Shown piece after piece: positions 1 to 8,415 of a stretch of 50,123 bases of DNA. Location of the stretch: assembly GCA_015654795.1 (NCBI GenBank), contig JAATGF010000142.1, positions 1-50,123 on the forward strand, written 5' to 3'. The DNA comes from Bacteroidales bacterium. GTDB lineage: Bacteria; Bacteroidota; Bacteroidia; Bacteroidales; Prolixibacteraceae. The notes under the pieces were generated by a model. The model saw only the letters and a program-made list of their open reading frames with translations. It did no database searches and was not told the origin of the DNA. A program made the translations under genes and the position numbers. Numbering within the stretch: position 1 is the first letter of the stretch; every line of letters starts with the position of its first letter.

Positions 1-312
1 GATTTTGTACATTTATTTCTAAGAGGGCAATTCCCGCAATCATCACATTTATAGTCATTATATACGTTATTCCGGTATTTTTTATTTGCCTGATGTAACC
101 TTAATTTTTTGTTGTTTGAACAAGTATACTGGTCGTTTTGCCCGTCGTAAATAAACTCAATGCCATTTGCCTTGTATTGTTTTTTTGATATTAATTTTTG
201 TATTGGAATAATACAATTTGTCCCGGAGGTTTCTTCTATTTCCTTTATCTGATTTAAGTTACCATAACCTGTGTCCGCTATTATTTCGCTGGGAACCATC
301 CCTAGTTGAACC
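1..312 (-). mobile_element. IS1182-type transposase fragment, truncated at its N-terminal side
   Basis: On the minus strand an open frame reads VPSEIIADTGYGN, then FIYDGQNDQYTC, then a cysteine cluster CDDCGNCPLRNKC, and runs off the left edge of the window. This matches the middle of IS1182-family DDE transposases, where an 'ADxGYGS/N' motif precedes a Cys-rich segment. Going upstream, the frame meets a TAA at about 315-317, almost touching the stop codon of the next gene, so the N-terminal half is missing and this is a remnant at a rearrangement junction. The assignment rests on motif recognition; the rest of the element lies outside the window. Confidence 0.7.
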
Positions 313-321
313 TTTTAAACA

Positions 322-3126
322 TTATTTGGCAACTATATCGGAACCGTAGATTCCACCTGTTTTTGCACTCTTATTCTTAAGTCCGGAGAGATAATAATTA
401 TTGGTGAGTTCTATTGAACTTCCCGTCGCGTGCAGCTTGGCATACGCATTATTCTCATCGGCCTCCGCTGCCACTCTCTGTGCGAAAAAAGAAGAGTAAA
501 CATACGCTTTTCCGCCTCTGACATCTACACCTGTAGCACCTGACCGTTGGAAGTTTGCCTGTTGGTAACGTACAATACCGTTATTCACTATACCTCCTAC
601 GGTAGGACTACCCCAAAACGCAGTATTGTACAGGATAAGCTTAGCATCAGGGTGAACTTTGTTCGTGTTAATTTGGTCTCCCATCAGGACATACGACCTG
701 ACAGCTTGTCCGGCGATTTGCGTATTAACCAATTCGGAGTTGATCGCGATTATTTCGGTATTCTTGTCTGCATCTTCAACAAATAAAGAATATGTGCAAC
801 CGTCTGATCCGTGACCTACGACCGTCATTTTTCCCGGATATTTACCGGTTATCGCATCTTTCAGAAAATGTATGCCGTAAACCGAACCATAAACGAAATT
901 GTTAAAAATCGTCTGGTTTTTAACATCAGCGAATTTTAGCTGGCTGCAATGGGCTTGTACGTATCTCATCAAAGATACATTCGGATACCCTTCGCGACTT
1001 TGCGGTAGTCTTGTACCGTAGTGCGGATTGAACTGCATATTCCTGATAAATCCTCCTTCAGCGCCTCCGCCGACCCAAATACCCGCTCTTGCGACTACGC
1101 CGGCAAAATAATCAACGTAGTGTCCGCTGGTGTTATACGAAGCGAGATCTATTCCTTTATCGCCGACCGGAACAGTTATATTAACAATATATACATTCGT
1201 ACCTTGTCCCTGTATCAGGAACGGAGTCGGTCTGGGATTATTGGCGTTAAAATCGCCGGTTGCTATATTAAGCTGCACGATGTTAAATCCTCTGATACCT
1301 GCATGTGCCTGAAGCTGTATGAGCGAAGGACCTTTTTCCCCGGCAGCGCCGCCGCTATAATTTGTAAATATAGCGGCACCTCCGCTTTGCGTATGGTGTT
1401 GTACGTCCCATGTTCCTCTCAGTTCAACTCCCGAAGGAACGGTGATGGGTTTATCCACCAAATATCTTCCACCCGGCAGATACACCGTACCGCCACCGGC
1501 TGCCTTCACTGCATTTAGCACCGCCTGCAACTGAGCCGATACGTCTTCTGTCGGTACGTCGTCATTAAAGCCTGTAGCTCTCGGCAGATCAACTCTCATA
1601 ACTTTGTTTGACCCCGGTCTTGGGTGCACGTCAATATTTGTCTTAATATTTTTAGGAATCGGATCAAACACATATTTATCGCCGGTCGAAATCTCAACTT
1701 TGGCGGTACTGCTGTTATTCCTGATTTCCAATTTGCGATTATAACCGGAGTTTATCGATTTAAGCGTATTCACGTTTGCGCCCAAATACACATGACCGGC
1801 AGTTTTTTTAAATTCGCTTTGTGTAAGCAATACGTTACCATTATTTATTTTAAGAGCATATTTGCCGTATTTGGCAAAAGTGCAACTTTCAAAGGAGATA
1901 ACTCCGTCACTGCCGTCACTGACAATTGGCCCGGAGAAATCTACTCCGTTGAATTGTGCTGAGGTTCTGAAATCGTTGAAGAAATATGCGGCGACACCGT
2001 CTTCATTAGAGCCAAATGTAGAATTGGAAAAAAGCAAACCGTATGGGTTGACGGCCTGAACGTATAAACCGGTGTCGCAGTTTTCGATATGTATTTCGGT
2101 GAACTGTGCATTCGGAGTATCACTGTAACCGGGTTCTTTACCTATCCACATGCCCGTTTTATAACCAGAAACATACAGATAAGATACATATTCCCAGTCG
2201 GAGCGGTGCATCTGAAACCCGGTGCCGTTTGCTTTCGTGTATGCAGTAACTTCAGCAAGCGAGGGCGAACCCGGAAGCCCCGAATTTGCCCAGTATTTTG
2301 GGTTTATCCTGACGTTCTCAATACGTCCGATGTCGGTACATATATGGACTTCGATTCCCGTTTTGAGAGCCGTCATGTAGCTGTCCATGACATAATGAAG
2401 CTCGCTCGGAGCGGAATAGAAGCCGTTATAAGCGTTTACAAGCGTTATGTTTTCAATTGTTGCGCAATCTCCGGTCGCCTGATAAAATGTCCATGGATAC
2501 GGTTTAATATCTTTGATATTCTGTTCGGGATACCAAATCGACAGGTTTGTCACGCCAGTTCCCTCTCTCATATCTATAAATCTGTCGGCTATGCTGGCAT
2601 GGGTAGTACGGAGTGCGTTGCCGGCCTGACTGTCGTTCCACCAGCTTTCAACAGTTCCGTCATAATTGGGAGAGTCTTTGCCGACACGCACTTCAAGAAT
2701 AGTTCCGAGAACTTTTCCGTTATTCAATTCCGGGTTTGCCCAGTCGCCACGGAGCTGTACGCCTGCGGGGAGCTGCAAAACATATTCATAATTGTAAACT
2801 TTATTTGATTCTTCAGTACCCCGGCGAACTCTCACATTCCTGCTACCGGTTTGTGTGCTGCGGAATTCATAATTGCCCGCAGGGATATACACTACGCCGC
2901 CGCCAGCGTTATGCGCAGCATCAATAGCAGCCTGGAAAGCAGCTCTGTTGTCAAACCCGGCTTGGGCTTTTGCTCCGAATTTCGAGTCGGTCACTACAAA
3001 GTCGGATATTGCCCAATCTTTTGTAGGGTAAATAGTTTTTATAGCTTCTTTTATTTCACTCCGTGCCCATAAACTCACAAAAGAGAGAAAAAACAGAACA
3101 ATAAAAAATACACTTTTTTTATACAT
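322..3126 (-). CDS. secreted tandem right-handed beta-helix protein (pectate-lyase superfamily / GH28-GH55-like)
   Basis: A 934-residue protein with a clear signal peptide (MYKKSVFFIVLFFLSFVSLW). It carries two copies of the Pectate_lyase_3-type opening motif. The first is near residues 40-90 (FGAKAQAGFDNRAAFQAAID, then GGGVVYIPAGNY). The second is near residues 510-570 (DVSAQLQAVLNAVKAAGGGT, then VYLPGGRYLVDKP and GVELRGTW). Two such beta-helix modules in one chain are typical of GH55-like exo-beta-1,3-glucanases, but many Bacteroidota PUL proteins of this fold are uncharacterised, so the linkage cleaved is unknown. It lies 30 bp downstream of the GH43-ceramidase fusion on the same strand and could be co-transcribed with it. 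The family is confident; the substrate is not. Confidence 0.75.
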   Translation of the reverse strand: MYKKSVFFIVLFFLSFVSLWARSEIKEAIKTIYPTKDWAISDFVVTDSKFGAKAQAGFDNRAAFQAAIDAAHNAGGGVVYIPAGNYEFRSTQTGSRNVRVRRGTEESNKVYNYEYVLQLPAGVQLRGDWANPELNNGKVLGTILEVRVGKDSPNYDGTVESWWNDSQAGNALRTTHASIADRFIDMREGTGVTNLSIWYPEQNIKDIKPYPWTFYQATGDCATIENITLVNAYNGFYSAPSELHYVMDSYMTALKTGIEVHICTDIGRIENVRINPKYWANSGLPGSPSLAEVTAYTKANGTGFQMHRSDWEYVSYLYVSGYKTGMWIGKEPGYSDTPNAQFTEIHIENCDTGLYVQAVNPYGLLFSNSTFGSNEDGVAAYFFNDFRTSAQFNGVDFSGPIVSDGSDGVISFESCTFAKYGKYALKINNGNVLLTQSEFKKTAGHVYLGANVNTLKSINSGYNRKLEIRNNSSTAKVEISTGDKYVFDPIPKNIKTNIDVHPRPGSNKVMRVDLPRATGFNDDVPTEDVSAQLQAVLNAVKAAGGGTVYLPGGRYLVDKPITVPSGVELRGTWDVQHHTQSGGAAIFTNYSGGAAGEKGPSLIQLQAHAGIRGFNIVQLNIATGDFNANNPRPTPFLIQGQGTNVYIVNITVPVGDKGIDLASYNTSGHYVDYFAGVVARAGIWVGGGAEGGFIRNMQFNPHYGTRLPQSREGYPNVSLMRYVQAHCSQLKFADVKNQTIFNNFVYGSVYGIHFLKDAITGKYPGKMTVVGHGSDGCTYSLFVEDADKNTEIIAINSELVNTQIAGQAVRSYVLMGDQINTNKVHPDAKLILYNTAFWGSPTVGGIVNNGIVRYQQANFQRSGATGVDVRGGKAYVYSSFFAQRVAAEADENNAYAKLHATGSSIELTNNYYLSGLKNKSAKTGGIYGSDIVAK

Positions 3127-3156
3127 AACTATTTTATTTTTATATATTTCTTGTTT

Positions 3157-5361
3157 TTACTTCTGCCAATCGGGTTTCCAAATGACCGTACCGTCGTCGA
3201 GGCGATGATCGCCTGGCCCCTGAGTTGAACGCATAAGACCTTTGATCACGTAATAGTTGTTCAAATGCCTGGTCATCACCGCTTCGCCACCGCCCGGAGC
3301 ACGGACAGGTCCCCAATCGGCGCCGTAACCGCCCAGGGCAGCCGAGCGAACGTCGGAAACATAAGTCGGCCATTTACCGCCATTCCAGGTGTAACCGAAG
3401 AAGAAAGGCACTGTGCAGGGGCCCATTTCCCGCTTCCAGTCGAGCTGGAATTTGATGAAAGGCTCTCCGGGAAAAGTTGCAATTGCATATTTATCGTTGA
3501 TCAGGATTGTTGAAAAATGGATTTTTGCCACATCTTTATCAAAACGGCTGGCTAAGTCCAACGAATCTGTTTTCAACACAAGGCTTGACATTTCATTGGG
3601 ATTGGGATAAAGTTCTTTTGCCAAAGCGACAGCCTCTATACCAAGTAATTTACCCATACGTCCCACCATATCGAAAAACTTTTCGGGTTCGCTGCCGTCG
3701 GTAGGCGTTTTAAAGAGTGAACATTGATTGCCTGCTCCGCCTTGGATAAACAAGCAATTTACCTTGCTATCGAAAGCTTCTTCCACGTATTGGGTGGCAT
3801 AGCCCACATAATCTGCTGAAACGACGGAACGCACATCCACCAGCGCATCCGGGTGACAGGCAAAGTTCATAATCAGCGCGCGCGGCCTGCCCCTGACGTC
3901 GTCAATGCGAATTACTCCCACCGAATTATCAACCGGGCCAAACGGAATCCGTTCTTTATTCAGATATCGGAAATGTTCTTCCGGATCGGCATACCAGGCT
4001 TCGCGGGCATGACCATCGTCGCGGATAATCAGCCGGTTGAACGTCAATTGCGGAGTCGGACGGTTTCCGCCCGATATTTTAGCTTCAAACATGTTGTCGG
4101 AAGCCTCTTTGATGATGCTTGTCAGTTTTTCTTCAACCGTATTCCGGTCTGTGGCCCCCGAATGAGTATGCGAAGGGCAGAAATACAATTCATCTAACTC
4201 ATATTCTTTTTTCAGTTTATTGAGCAATGAAGGATTGGTGTATCCTCCCAGGTCAAGCGAGATGAAAGCAATGCGGGTATCCTGTATTTGCAGAATCAAA
4301 CTCCGTGCATAGATCAGATCGTGAACTGTGCGGTTATTCGGGAGGGTAGTCGGCGAAATGTCTATTTTAGCCGTACCTGCCTTTAAGCGGCCGTCGGTTT
4401 GAATCACCTTTTTGATGGTACCGTCGGGATTGTAATACAGTTTATCGACGCAGACCGAGCGCGTCCAATCGTTGAATTTACCATTTTTCCTTGAAAGTTC
4501 GCTGCTGTGGTAGAAAGCATACCATTGTCCTTTGTATTCCACGATAGAGCCGTGGTTGGTATAGCTGTCGGTCGGATCCATGTAGATTCCCTTGTATTCC
4601 CACGGACCAAGGGGACTTTTGCTGGTTGCGTACCTCATCCTGTTGTCGCCGGCGACTCCTTCCTTGTCGTTACCTTCGTCGTGATTGTCGGAGTAGGAAA
4701 GATAATAAATGCCATTTCTTTTGTGAACCCAAGTAGCTTCGTGAAAATCCTGCAAACCTTCCATCGGCTGAAGTTCGCCGTCGATTTCATACATATTATC
4801 TTTCATTCTGGTGCCGAAGCATTTACCGCCGCCGCCATAATAGAAGTAGGCTTTACCGTCGGTATCCACAAATACGCAAGGGTCGATTTGACCGCTTTCG
4901 GGAAGTCCGAGCATCGGGTGGTCGAGAACCTTGAATCCCGAAGCGGGTTTATCGCTCACAGCAACTCCAATTTTCCAGTTTCTGCCCCAAGGATCCTGAC
5001 TTGGCTTCGGAAAATAGAAATAATACTTACCATTTTTGTAGGCGCAGTCGGGCGCCCACATCAGTTTAGCGTCGTTTCTGAGGGGTTTTGCCCAGGGGAC
5101 CTGGCTTGCACGCAGGATTTCGCCATGGTCAGTCCAATTTACCATGTCGTTGGTCGAAAAAACATGGTATTCGTCCATCAGGTCGCAACCGCGCGGCGGA
5201 TCAATATCATGTGAAGCATAAACATACAACCTTCCGTCGTTCCAAACATGCGCCGATGGGTCAGCAGTATAGATATGAGTAATAAAAGGATTTTGAGCAT
5301 ATGACCCAATGAATAACAAACTCAATATTATCGAGAAAAAAACTCTTTTTATTTGTAACAT
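3157..5361 (-). CDS. GH43 glycoside hydrolase fused to a neutral/alkaline ceramidase-like domain
   Basis: A 734-residue secreted two-domain protein (signal peptide ending near YAQ23). Residues 24-322 are a complete GH43 five-bladed propeller like the three stand-alone copies in this window. The predicted general base is Asp34 (YTADPSAHVW), the pKa-modulating Asp is Asp160 (QIDPCVFVD) and the general acid is Glu208 (DFHEATW). The GH43 part ends where the others stop (NPDGTIKKVIQT) and runs without a linker into a neutral-ceramidase-like domain from about residue 325: LKAGTAKIDISP, VHDLIYARSL, the putative zinc motif SHTHSG near 397-402, and later IQGGAGNQ. Family knowledge gives arabinofuranosidase/xylosidase activity for GH43; the C-terminal domain may be an amidase or esterase rather than a ceramidase. 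I have not seen this pairing described. Confidence 0.82.
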   Translation of the reverse strand: MLQIKRVFFSIILSLLFIGSYAQNPFITHIYTADPSAHVWNDGRLYVYASHDIDPPRGCDLMDEYHVFSTNDMVNWTDHGEILRASQVPWAKPLRNDAKLMWAPDCAYKNGKYYFYFPKPSQDPWGRNWKIGVAVSDKPASGFKVLDHPMLGLPESGQIDPCVFVDTDGKAYFYYGGGGKCFGTRMKDNMYEIDGELQPMEGLQDFHEATWVHKRNGIYYLSYSDNHDEGNDKEGVAGDNRMRYATSKSPLGPWEYKGIYMDPTDSYTNHGSIVEYKGQWYAFYHSSELSRKNGKFNDWTRSVCVDKLYYNPDGTIKKVIQTDGRLKAGTAKIDISPTTLPNNRTVHDLIYARSLILQIQDTRIAFISLDLGGYTNPSLLNKLKKEYELDELYFCPSHTHSGATDRNTVEEKLTSIIKEASDNMFEAKISGGNRPTPQLTFNRLIIRDDGHAREAWYADPEEHFRYLNKERIPFGPVDNSVGVIRIDDVRGRPRALIMNFACHPDALVDVRSVVSADYVGYATQYVEEAFDSKVNCLFIQGGAGNQCSLFKTPTDGSEPEKFFDMVGRMGKLLGIEAVALAKELYPNPNEMSSLVLKTDSLDLASRFDKDVAKIHFSTILINDKYAIATFPGEPFIKFQLDWKREMGPCTVPFFFGYTWNGGKWPTYVSDVRSAALGGYGADWGPVRAPGGGEAVMTRHLNNYYVIKGLMRSTQGPGDHRLDDGTVIWKPDWQK

Positions 5362-5373
5362 CTTGTTGTTTTT

Positions 5374-5435
5374 AAAATTTTAAAACATTATCATACTAAC
5401 CATGAATACAAATTAATCAGGTTAGTACGATAATG
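5374..5435 (-). terminator. rho-independent terminator between the two GH43 genes
   Basis: A 16-bp inverted repeat (5386-5401 with 5420-5435; arms begin CATTATC and end CTAACC, one G-U pair) with an 18-nt loop. On the minus strand it is followed directly by TTTTAAAATTTT. It lies between the stop of the GH43 at 5460 and the start of the fusion gene at 5361, so it probably separates or attenuates the two transcripts. Confidence 0.65.
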
Positions 5436-5459
5436 CAGATGATCAACGATCAGTAATAC

Positions 5460-6479
5460 CTATTGCTTTTCATCTTTCTTAACGTAATCAGTCGTGACAA
5501 CTTTCTTTATTGTACCGTCCTGATTATAATACAACCTGTCAAAACAGATTGATCTTTGCCAGTCTTGATTAGAGAGCGCACTGTTGTGATAAAAAGCATA
5601 CCACTTTTTCTTGAATTGAACTATAGAACCATGATTTGTATAACTATCAGTAGGGTCCATGTAGATTCCCTGATATTTCCAAGGTCCAAGGGGGTTATTG
5701 CTGGTAGCATATCTCATCCGATTGTCTCCTTTCACGCCTTCTTTATCCCTGTTGGCATCGTGATTGTCAGAATAGGATAGATAATATATCCCGTTTCTTT
5801 TATGAACCCAGGTAGCTTCATGAAAATCTTCCAGACCCAACATCGGTTGCATTTGACCATCAACTTCCATCATGTTATCTTTCAATTTACCACCCTCACA
5901 ACGAGCCCCGCCACCGTAATAAAGATAAGCCTGACCGTCATCGTCAACAAAGACACATGGATCAATCATTGATTTTAGTCCTTCAATATAACCCTGAACT
6001 TTAAAATCACTGGCAGGGTTTTTACTGGTAGCAACTCCAATTTTCCATGACTTTCCCCAGTTGGTTTCACTTGGATGCGGGAAATAATAATAATAAGTAC
6101 CGTTTTTAAAAGCACAATCAGGCGCCCACATGAAACCGCCTTCTTTTCTGCCCCATGGAACCTGACTTGAATTGAGAATTTCGCCATGATCGGTCCAATG
6201 CTTCATGTCTTTTGTTGAAAAAACATGATATTTATCCATTAAATCGCATCCCCGTGAAGGAGAGACATCGTGCGAAGCATACACATATAGTCTGCCGTCA
6301 GCCCATACGTGCGCAGATGGATCTGCAGTATACATGTCCGTAATAAAAGGGTTGCCCTGGGCAAAAACTCTTGATGAAAAAACAATGAAAAGTAAAACAA
6401 TAAATACAGAAGACCAAATCTCCCGAACTGAATAACCTCTGAATACGTTCTTTTTAGTTAAATTACAAAGCGTTGTCAT
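5460..6479 (-). CDS. GH43 family glycoside hydrolase
   Basis: A 339-residue single-domain GH43 enzyme. The N-terminus is longer than in its paralogues; the hydrophobic signal segment is residues 23-40 (SVFIVLLFIVFSSRVFA), so a downstream start is possible. Catalytic positions are all present: base Asp53 (TADPSAHVW), Asp173 (MIDPCVFVD) and acid Glu221 (DFHEATW). It ends with the conserved tail RSICFDRLYYNQDGT. Known activities of the family are alpha-L-arabinofuranosidase, beta-xylosidase and arabinanase; the subfamily is not assigned here. It lies downstream of the GH71/99-like gene on the same strand, with a beta-helix gene remnant between, and is followed by a terminator. It is one of six related GH43 sequences in the window. 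Confidence 0.88.
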   Translation of the reverse strand: MTTLCNLTKKNVFRGYSVREIWSSVFIVLLFIVFSSRVFAQGNPFITDMYTADPSAHVWADGRLYVYASHDVSPSRGCDLMDKYHVFSTKDMKHWTDHGEILNSSQVPWGRKEGGFMWAPDCAFKNGTYYYYFPHPSETNWGKSWKIGVATSKNPASDFKVQGYIEGLKSMIDPCVFVDDDGQAYLYYGGGARCEGGKLKDNMMEVDGQMQPMLGLEDFHEATWVHKRNGIYYLSYSDNHDANRDKEGVKGDNRMRYATSNNPLGPWKYQGIYMDPTDSYTNHGSIVQFKKKWYAFYHNSALSNQDWQRSICFDRLYYNQDGTIKKVVTTDYVKKDEKQ

Positions 6480-6498
6480 TTTTTAGTTATTTAAAGTG

Positions 6499-6621
6499 TT
6501 AAAGTGTTTTTGCACTGTTTTCAGGCTTAACGCCAAACTCCATAATGCTCTTTAAATCTGCTGCATTCAATCTGCCGATACATAGTACGAGCAGGATTGC
6601 TAAAAATAGATTTACTTTCAT
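6499..6621 (-). pseudogene. N-terminal remnant of a pectate-lyase/GH28-like gene (40 codons)
   Basis: A minus-strand frame starts at ATG 6621 and encodes a typical signal peptide (MKVNLFLAILLVLCIGRLNA), then DLKSIMEFGVKPENSAKTL and a stop. 'SI.(D/E)FGVKP(D/E)NSAKT' is the usual opening of secreted pectate-lyase_3/GH28 proteins, which normally continue for 400 or more residues with a '(D/N)xTxAxQxAID' stretch. Here the frame ends, and the start of the GH43 at 6479 follows 20 bp later. It looks like the stump of a beta-helix enzyme removed by deletion. A genuine 40-residue secreted peptide is the less likely alternative. Confidence 0.6.
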
Positions 6622-6670
6622 AATATATTTGAATTAGTATAAGGCATATATTAAAAAGTTATAAATCAGA

Positions 6671-7927
6671 TTATTTTCTTTCAGGAAGAGTAAACGACAG
6701 GGGATTTTCTTTCCTGAGCATTTTGGCGGCTTCTCCCGTCAGCCAAAGATACTGGTCCGATGGTTTTCCATCCATTCCTACAAATTTTGCAATATCGCTA
6801 ACCGGAGGATTATCTGTACATTTAAAGATGGCTGTACCTTCATTTACCTCATCAAACATGGCAACATAAAGCATATCCGCGCCGGCATTGATTGCCGTAG
6901 AAATTTGCTGCCAATAAAAGCGGCCACCCTGACGAGGAATCGATTCCACAGGTTTTACATCGTTACGGAATGCACGACGGCTAAGGTTATGCCAGCTAAA
7001 TCCCGGACATACACAAGGTGCATAATCAATCCCATTCTCTTTGCACCATTTCATATCAGCTAAAATAACATCCCGGTAACGGTCCATATCGTTATGAAGA
7101 AGCGGGGTGAAACGTTGAACCATCCAGGGCATAACAATATCAGCCTGTTTGATTATCTCGTGTAAATAAGAGTCATGGATACAATCAGCATTCAGATCTC
7201 TCCAGAAAGTCGGCACACCAACCATTATACTGCATCCGCCATATTGCGGGTCATTTTTTAGAAAATCAATAAACCGCTGAATCCCGATATTTCGAATATC
7301 ATACGGACGATCAGGAAAGCCCAATCCCCAGATCGTAACCAATGGTTTCCCGTTATGGAAAAGATACGTGTGGGTTCCCTTTTGATTGGTAACATTCAAT
7401 GAATCGACAAGATATTTCCAGTCATCGATCAGCAAAGAACAGTCTTCTCCGGATCCTTTCAAGCCTGAAAGGTCATACATAATGGCAATAGCCCTTTCAT
7501 TCCTGGAAGCCGCATCAAACGCATTTTTTAAAATTTCGGTTTCCACTCTTTTCCGGTTTCCTGGACGTGCAGCATCGAAAAAGCGTTGCATAAATACCCC
7601 GTCAAGTCCATACTGTTTCATCCATTTAAAATGAAGATCAGTCGTACTTTTGTCTGCCGAGTTAAAGAAGCGGGCCATACTGCCATCCGCCAATTTCAAC
7701 CCGGTAGGGTATGTTTTCTCATATTCGCTGACATCCGGCCACATGTCAATACCTATTTGCTCTTCACTGGGATACATGATCCCATTTTGTGGCACACGAA
7801 ACCATCCCTGGTAACCGGCCATCACCAACCCCTTATAAGAAGGGAATTTTGTGTTCAGAGAATGCTTTGTCTGGGCACCAGCCCCAATTCCAATCAGCAG
7901 AAAAAATGCAAAAATCCTACATTTCAT
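6671..7927 (-). CDS. secreted GH71/GH99-like glycoside hydrolase
   Basis: A 418-residue protein with a signal peptide (MKCRIFAFFLLIGIGAGA). It shows hallmarks of the Bacteroidota GH71/99-like group: an opening YKGLVMAGYQGWF, MQRFFDAARPGN in mid-protein, a PWMVQRF segment, and a C-terminal MFDEVNEGTAIFK (Glu360 and Glu363). This last motif resembles the paired catalytic glutamates of GH99 (EWHEGT). Characterised relatives act on alpha-glycans: GH71 on alpha-1,3-glucan, GH99 on alpha-mannan. The specificity of this '-like' group is not known. A close paralogue lies at 25463-26725. It is downstream of a GH43 remnant and upstream of the GH43 at 5460. Confidence 0.8.
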   Translation of the reverse strand: MKCRIFAFFLLIGIGAGAQTKHSLNTKFPSYKGLVMAGYQGWFRVPQNGIMYPSEEQIGIDMWPDVSEYEKTYPTGLKLADGSMARFFNSADKSTTDLHFKWMKQYGLDGVFMQRFFDAARPGNRKRVETEILKNAFDAASRNERAIAIMYDLSGLKGSGEDCSLLIDDWKYLVDSLNVTNQKGTHTYLFHNGKPLVTIWGLGFPDRPYDIRNIGIQRFIDFLKNDPQYGGCSIMVGVPTFWRDLNADCIHDSYLHEIIKQADIVMPWMVQRFTPLLHNDMDRYRDVILADMKWCKENGIDYAPCVCPGFSWHNLSRRAFRNDVKPVESIPRQGGRFYWQQISTAINAGADMLYVAMFDEVNEGTAIFKCTDNPPVSDIAKFVGMDGKPSDQYLWLTGEAAKMLRKENPLSFTLPERK

Positions 7928-8019
7928 GATAGTTTATTTTGGGTTAGGCTTATTTAAAAAATAATCCCAACCTCTAATGAGTATGGTTAATTATCACCGG
8001 TTTAGTAAAATCATATAGA

Positions 8020-8225
8020 TTAAACTTCGGTTTTGACTGTGAATTGATCCATCATATCGCATGGAGGCGAACTACCGTGCAACGGATATACATCATAACC
8101 TCCTTCAGCCATATGCCCAGATCGGGTTGTATAAATATCTTCGAGACACGAATTCCTCTGAACCATTGATCCGGATAATTTTCCAATCGTAGGGAATATT
8201 GTAAAATCGTTTCGTTCAGACTCAT
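8020..8225 (-). pseudogene. decayed 5' end of a GH43 gene
   Basis: Starting at ATG 8225, the minus strand aligns with the first 70 or so codons of the GH43 at 18275-19243. MSLNETILQYSL corresponds to MNLKRMIFTISL. After a frame change, IYTTRSGHMAEGG corresponds to MYTADPSAHVWQDG, and VYPLHGSSPPCDMMDQF to VYPSHDISPPRGCDLMDQY. The DNA matches well over the stretch from CCATCA to GATATACAT near 8050-8095. At least one frameshift, small deletions and a stop at 8020-8022 make it non-functional, and the remaining three quarters of the gene is gone. The catalytic Asp position is lost. See the duplication finding for the matching flank. Confidence 0.8.
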
Positions 8226-8315
8226 GTCATAAAAATTTAACAACACTAAACTCTTGATTATTTAACGACAATTCGACCTCAGCGTTCATAATGAATAAAA
8301 GGCAACAGAAACAAT

Positions 8316-8354
8316 AAATTATCCCGCTATTCTATATGTCCAGCGGGATAATTT
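8316..8354 (-). terminator. strong hairpin terminator after the DUF3823 gene
   Basis: A perfect 13-bp stem (AAATTATCCCGCT with AGCGGGATAATTT) around a 13-nt loop. Its AT-rich outer stem supplies U-rich 3' ends on both strands. It lies about 60 bp beyond the stop of the DUF3823 gene, so it probably ends the first SusC-SusD-DUF3823 transcript. The same hairpin with the same arms recurs at 19349-19388. Confidence 0.75.
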
Positions 8355-8415
8355 TAATATACTTCAGACAATATTGAATACTGCAAAAATCTGCAATATT
8401 CAATATCTATCATAA

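Noticed and set aside
2089-2808. A 239-codon open frame on the plus strand opposite the beta-helix gene
   Set aside because: It lies wholly inside a well-supported minus-strand gene, has no recognisable domain and has shadow-frame composition.
4507-5214. A 235-codon open frame on the plus strand opposite the GH43 fusion
   Set aside because: It is a frame shadow; similar shadows appear opposite the other GH43 copies because the underlying codons are conserved.
8052-8246. A 64-codon minus-strand frame considered as a small gene
   Set aside because: It matches a GH43 5' end only with a frame change inside it; the sequence is a decayed stump.
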